64,000 nt of DNA from Lampris incognitus (Eukaryota; Chordata; Actinopteri; Lampriformes; Lampridae): assembly GCF_029633865.1 (NCBI RefSeq), contig NC_079220.1:59884077-59948076 (forward strand). The letters are read 5' to 3'. How positions within the stretch are numbered: position 1 is the first letter of the stretch; every line of letters begins with the position of its first letter. The position numbers and the translations under genes were made by a program. This document shows, in pieces, positions 58,901 to 64,000 of the stretch. The notes under the pieces are model-generated. The model saw nothing but the letters and a program-made list of their open reading frames with translations. It was not told the DNA's origin and searched no databases.

Positions 58901-61900
58901 CGGTGTTCAGTGGGTCAGATGTATTGGACATCTAAAGTGTTTTGACAGTGGAGACGGTGTTTTGTGGGTCAGTTGTATTGGACATGTGAAGGGGTTTTGA
59001 CAGTGGAGACGGTGTTTTGTGGGTCAGATGTATTGGACATGTAAAGGGGTTTTGACAGTGGAGACATTGTTTTGTGGGTCAGATGTATTGTACATGTAAA
59101 GAGATTTTGACAGTGGAGATGGTGTTTTGTTGGGTCAGATGTATTGGACATGTAAAGTGGGTTTAACAGTGGAGACGGTGTTTTGTGGGTCAGATGTATT
59201 GGACGTGTAAAGGGGTTTTGACAGTGGAGACATTGTTTTGTGGGTCAGATGTATTGGACATGTAAAGAGGTTTTGACAGTGGAGACGGTGTTTTGTGGGT
59301 CAGATGTATTGGACATGTAAAGGGGTTTTGACTGTTTAGACGGTGTTTTGTGGAGTCAGATGTATTGTACATGTAAAGAGGTTCTGACAGAGGAGACGGT
59401 GTTTTGTGGGTCTGATGTATTGGACATGTAAAGGGGTTTTGACAGTGGAGACGGTGTTTTGTGGGTCAGATGTATTGGACATGTAAAGGGGTTTTGACAG
59501 TGGAGATGGTGTTTTGTGGGTCAAATGTATTGTACTTGTAAAGGGGTTTTGACAGTGGAGACGGTGTTTTGTGGGTCAGATGTATTGGACATGTAAAGGG
59601 GTTTTGACAGTTTAGACGGTGTTTTGTGGGGTCAGATGTATTGTACATGTAAAGAGGTTTTGACAGTGGAGACGGTGTTTTGTGGGTCAGATGTATTGGA
59701 CATGTAAAGGGGTTTTGACAGTTTAGATGGTGTTTCGTGGGGTCAGATGTATTGTACATGTAAAGGGGTTTTGACAGTGGAGACAATGTTTTGTGGGTCA
59801 GATGTATTGGACATGTAAAGGGGTTTTGACAGTGGAGACGGTGTTTTGTGGGTCAGATGTATTGGACATGTAAAGGGGTTTTGACAGTTTAGACGGTGTT
59901 TTGTGGGGTCAGATGTATTGTACATGTAAAGGGGTTTTGACAGTGGAGACAATGTTTTGTGGGTCAGATGTATTGGACATGTAAAGGGGTTTTGACATTG
60001 GAGACATTGTTTCGTGGGGTCAGATGTATTGGACATATAAAGGGGTTTTGACAGTGGAGACATTGTTTCGTGGGGTCAGATGCATTGGACATGTAAAGGG
60101 GTTTTGACCTTGGAAATGGTGTTTTGTGGGTCAGATGTATTGGACATGGAAAGGGGTTTTGACAGTGGAGACGGTGTTTTGTGGGGTCAGATGTATTGGA
60201 CATGTAAAGTGGGTTTAACAGTGGAGATGGTGTTTTTTGGGGTCAGATGTATTGGACGTGTAAAGAGGTTTTGACAGTGGAGACAGTGTTTTGTGGGTCA
60301 GATGTATTGGACATGTAAAGGGGTTTTGACAGTTTAGATGGTGTTTCGTGGGGTCAGATGTATTGTACATGTAAAGGGGTTTTGACAGTGGAGACAATGT
60401 TTTGTGGGTCAGATGTATTGGACATGTAAAGGGGTTTTGACAGTGGAGACGGTGTTTTGTGGGGTCAGATGTATTGTACATGTAAAGAGGTTTTGACAGT
60501 GGAGACGGTGTTTTGTGGGTCAGATGTATTGGACATGTAAAGGGGTTTTGACAGTTGAGACTGTGTTTTGTGAGGTCAGATGTATTGGACATGTAAAGAG
60601 GTTTTGACAGTGGAGACAGTGTTTTGTGGGTCAGATGTATTGGACATGTAAAGGGGTTTTGACAGTTTAGATGGTGTTTCGTGGGGTCAGATGTATTGTA
60701 CATGTAAAGGGGTTTTGACAGTGGAGACAATGTTTTGTGGGTCAGATGTATTGGACATGTAAAGGGGTTTTGACAGTGGAGACGGTGTTTTGTGGGGTCA
60801 GATGTATTGTACATGTAAAGAGGTTTTGACAGTGGAGACGGTGTTTTGTGGGTCAGATGTATTGGACATGTAAAGGGGTTTTGACAATTGAGACTGTGTT
60901 TTGTGAGGTCAGATGTATTGGACATGTAAAGGGTTTTTTACAGTGGAGACGGTGTTTTGTGGGGTCAGATGTATTGGACATGTAAAGAGGTTTTCACAGT
61001 GAAGACGTTTTGTAGGGTCACATGTATTGGACATGTAAAGAGGTTTTCACAGTGGAGACGTTTTGTGGGGTCAGATGTATTGGACATGTAAAGGGTTTTT
61101 TACAGTAGAGACATTGTTTTGTGGGGTCAGATGTATTGGACATGTAAAGGGGTTTTGACAGTGGAGACGGTGTTTTGTGGGTCCGATTTATTGGACATGT
61201 AAAGAGGTTTTGACAGTGGAGACGGTGTTTTGTGGGTCAGATGTATTGGGCATGTAAAGGGCTTTTGACAGTGGAGACGGTGTTTTGTGGGTCAGATGTA
61301 TTGGACATGTAAAGGGGTTTTGACAGTGGAGACGGTGTTTTGTGGGTCAGATGTATTGGACATGTAAAGGGGTTTTGACAGTGGAGATGGTGTTTTGTGG
61401 GTCAGATGTATTGTACATGTAAAGGGGTTTTGACAGTGGAGACGGTGTTTTGTGGGTCAGATGTATTGGACATGTAAAGGGGTTTTGACAGTTTAGACGG
61501 TTTTTTGTGGGGTCAGATGTATTGTACATGTAAAGAGGTTTTGACAGTGGAGACGGTGTTTTGTGGGGTCAGATGTATTGGACATGTAAAGGGGTTTTGA
61601 CAGTTTAGATGGTGTTTTGTGGGGTCAGATGTATTGTACATGTAAAGGGGTTTTGACAGTGGAGACAATGTTTTGTGGGTCAGATGTATTGGACATGTAA
61701 AGGGGTTTTGACATTGGAGACATTGTTTCGTGGGGTCAGATGTATTGGACATGTAAAGGGGTTTTGACAGTTTAGACGGTGTTTTGTGGGGTCAGATGTA
61801 TTGTACATGTAAAGGGGTTTTGACAGTGGAGACATTGTTTCGTGGGGTCAGATGTATTGGACATGTTAAGGGGTTTTGACCTTGGAGATGGTGTTTTGTG

Positions 61901-64000
61901 GGTCAGATGTATTGGACATGGAAAGGGGTTTTGACATTGGCGACGGTGTTTTGTGGGGTCAGATGTATTGGACATGTAAAGAGGTTTTCACAGTGAAGAC
62001 GTTTTGTAGGGTCACATGTATTGGACATGTAAAGAGGTTTTCACAGTGGATGTATTGGACATGTAAAGGGTTTTTTACAGTAGAGACATTGTTTTGTGGG
62101 GTCAGATGTATTGGACATGTAAAGGGGTTTTGACAGTGGAGACGGTGTTTTGTGGGTCCGATTTATTGGACATGTAAAGAGGTTTTGACAGTGGAGACGG
62201 TGTTTTGTGGGTCAGATGTATTGGGCATGTAAAGGGCTTTTGACAGTGGAGACGGTGTTTTGTGGGTCAGATGTATTGGACATGTAAAGGGGTTTTGACA
62301 GTGGAGACGGTGTTTTGTGGGTCAGATGTATTGGACATGTAAAGGGGTTTTGACAGTGGAGATGGTGTTTTGTGGGTCAGATGTATTGTACATGTAAAGG
62401 GGTTTTGACAGTGGAGACGGTGTTTTGTGGGTCAGATGTATTGGACATGTAAAGGGGTTTTGACAGTTTAGACGGTTTTTTGTGGGGTCAGATGTATTGT
62501 ACATGTAAAGAGGTTTTGACAGTGGAGACGGTGTTTTGTGGGGTCAGATGTATTGGACATGTAAAGGGGTTTTGACAGTTTAGATGGTGTTTTGTGGGGT
62601 CAGATGTATTGTACATGTAAAGGGGTTTTGACAGTGGAGACAATGTTTTGTGGGTCAGATGTATTGGACATGTAAAGGGGTTTTGACATTGGAGACATTG
62701 TTTCGTGGGGTCAGATGTATTGGACATGTAAAGGGGTTTTGACAGTTTAGACGGTGTTTTGTGGGGTCAGATGTATTGTACATGTAAAGGGGTTTTGACA
62801 GTGGAGACATTGTTTCGTGGGGTCAGATGTATTGGACATGTTAAGGGGTTTTGACCTTGGAGATGGTGTTTTGTGGGTCAGATGTATTGGACATGGAAAG
62901 GGGTTTTGACATTGGCGACGGCATTTTTTGGGGTCAGATGTATTGGACATGTAAAGGGGTTTTGACAGTGGAGACGGTGTTTTGTGGGGTCAGATGTATT
63001 GGACATGTAAAGAGGTTTTCACAGTGAAGACGTTTTGTAGGGTCACATGTATTGGACATGTAAAGAGGTTTTCACAGTGGAGACGTTTTGTGGCGTCAGA
63101 TGTATTGTACATGTAAAGGGTTTTTTACAGTAGAGACATTGTTTTGTGGGGTCAGATGTATTGGACATGTAAAGGGGTTTTGACAGTGGAGACGGTGTTT
63201 TGTGGGTCCGATGTATTGGACATGTAAAGAGGTTTTGACAGTGGAGACGGTGTTTTGTGGGTCAGATGTATTGGACATGTAAAGGGCTTTTGACAGTGGA
63301 GACGGTGTTTTGTGGGTCAGATGTATTGGACATGTAAAGGGGTTTTGACAGTGGAGACGGTGTTTTGTGGGTCAGATGTATTGGACATGTAAAGGGGTTT
63401 TGACAGTGGAGACGGTGTTTTGTGGGTCAGATGTATTGGACATGTAAAGGGGTTTTGACAGTGGAGACGGTGTTTTGTGGGTCAGATGTATTGGACATGT
63501 AAAGGGGTTTTGACAGTGGAGACGGTGTTTTGTGGGGTCAGATGTATTGGACATGTAAAGGGGTTTTGACAGTGGAGATGGTGTTTCGTGGGTCAGATGT
63601 ATTGGACATGTCAAGAGGTTTTGACAGTGGAGACGGTGTTTTGTGGGGTCAGATGTATTGGACATGTAAATGGGTTTTGACAGTGGAAACTGTTTCGTGG
63701 GTCAGATGTATTGGACATGTAAAGAGGTTTTGACAGTGGAGACGGTGTTTTGTGGGTCAGATGTATTGGACATGTAAAGGGGTTTTGACAGTGGAAACGT
63801 TTTGTGTCGACCTTTGTTTTGTGGGGCCAGACATATTGGACATGTAAAAGGGTTTTGACAGTGGAGACGGTGTTTTGTGGGGTCAGACGTATCGGACATG
63901 TAAAGATGTTTTTACAGTGCAGACAGTGTTTTATGGGGTCAAATGTATTGGACATGTAAAGGGGGTTTGACGGTGATGACGTTTTTTTTTTAGGTCAGAT
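52976..64000. repeat. 55-bp satellite-like array, at least 200 units, runs off the window
   Basis: Unit of 54-57 bp: ttttgacagtggagacggtg, ttttgtgggtcagatgtatt, ggacatgtaaagggg. Variants include gggg/ggg before tcag, acattg or agacg, tttcaca or tttttaca, and gtttaga. A T-run unit marks larger blocks near 54165, 56230, 58145 and 63980. Minus-strand frames of MSNTSDPTKHRLHCQNPFTC type arise because pairs of units (about 111 bp) lack stops. Nested duplications are described in the findings. The array is likely tandem satellite DNA with active rearrangement. Confidence 0.97.

Noticed and set aside
53233-63955. Minus-strand MSNTSDPTKH... frames of up to 236 codons
   Set aside because: By-product of the 55-bp array. 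Frames restart every few units and shift with unit length.
52976-64000. CRISPR-like direct repeats
   Set aside because: The units are contiguous variants with no unique spacers, and the genome is eukaryotic.

Overview
The window is vertebrate nuclear DNA and very probably from a teleost fish. It has GT-AG introns, CpG-rich promoters, long (CA)n/(TG)n runs, and a dense, nested set of fish-type retrotransposons, SINEs and MITEs. Only one protein-coding gene can be reconstructed with confidence: a luc7l3 (CROP) orthologue on the + strand with ten coding exons between 4949 and 10516 (476 aa), followed by a long 3' UTR with a poly(A) signal near 12785. It encodes a U1 snRNP-associated splicing factor with two zinc fingers, a coiled coil, a long RS/RE/RD tail and the family C-terminus. 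A second promoter is likely in the GC-rich island at 40.6-42.2 kb. It holds candidate non-coding first exons with + strand splice donors, but any coding sequence lies beyond the window.

Layout: 0.4-1.5 kb, three copies of a short tRNA-like element bounded by ATTGTA/TACAAT, one expanded into a minisatellite. 1.5-4.2 kb, LINE remnants. 4.85-12.8 kb, luc7l3, with nested MITEs in intron 4 and an inverted repeat in intron 6. 12.8-18.4 kb, dispersed repeats, a purine-rich minisatellite and a SINE. 18.6-23.8 kb, a near full-length but inactivated endonuclease/RT LINE, split by an 878-bp TIR element with a 7-bp target duplication. 24.4-25.3 kb, a Ty3/Gypsy chromovirus 3' fragment. 25.9-30.4 kb, an L2-type LINE end, a 20-bp array resembling a tRNA A box, a strong hairpin, a further minisatellite and a minus-strand LINE. 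31-36.3 kb, RTE and Gypsy mosaic pieces, a SINE with a clear target duplication, and a Rex1-like LINE inserted inside a second SINE. 37.9-39.5 kb, a Tc1-like element carrying later insertions. 40.6-42.2 kb, the CpG island.

The right third is dominated by three unrelated tandem arrays: a 30-bp unit (42.25-46.5 kb), a 27-bp unit (48.16-50.8 kb) and a 55-bp unit (52.98 kb to the window end, at least 11 kb). All three are G-rich over C on the + strand. The 55-bp array has nested higher-order structure: a 333-bp hexamer, a 975-bp duplication, a tandem duplication of about 2.0-2.07 kb, and a distant copy offset by 5837 bp. Long open frames in the arrays come from unit lengths divisible by three or from units without stops in some frames; I do not read them as genes.

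No CRISPR array, operon, rRNA or intact tRNA gene was seen. The most unusual material is structural: the satellite cluster beside a CpG-island promoter, the motif-dense minisatellites (TTCnnGAA, CAGCTG, A-box-like), and the nested insertions that allow relative dating.
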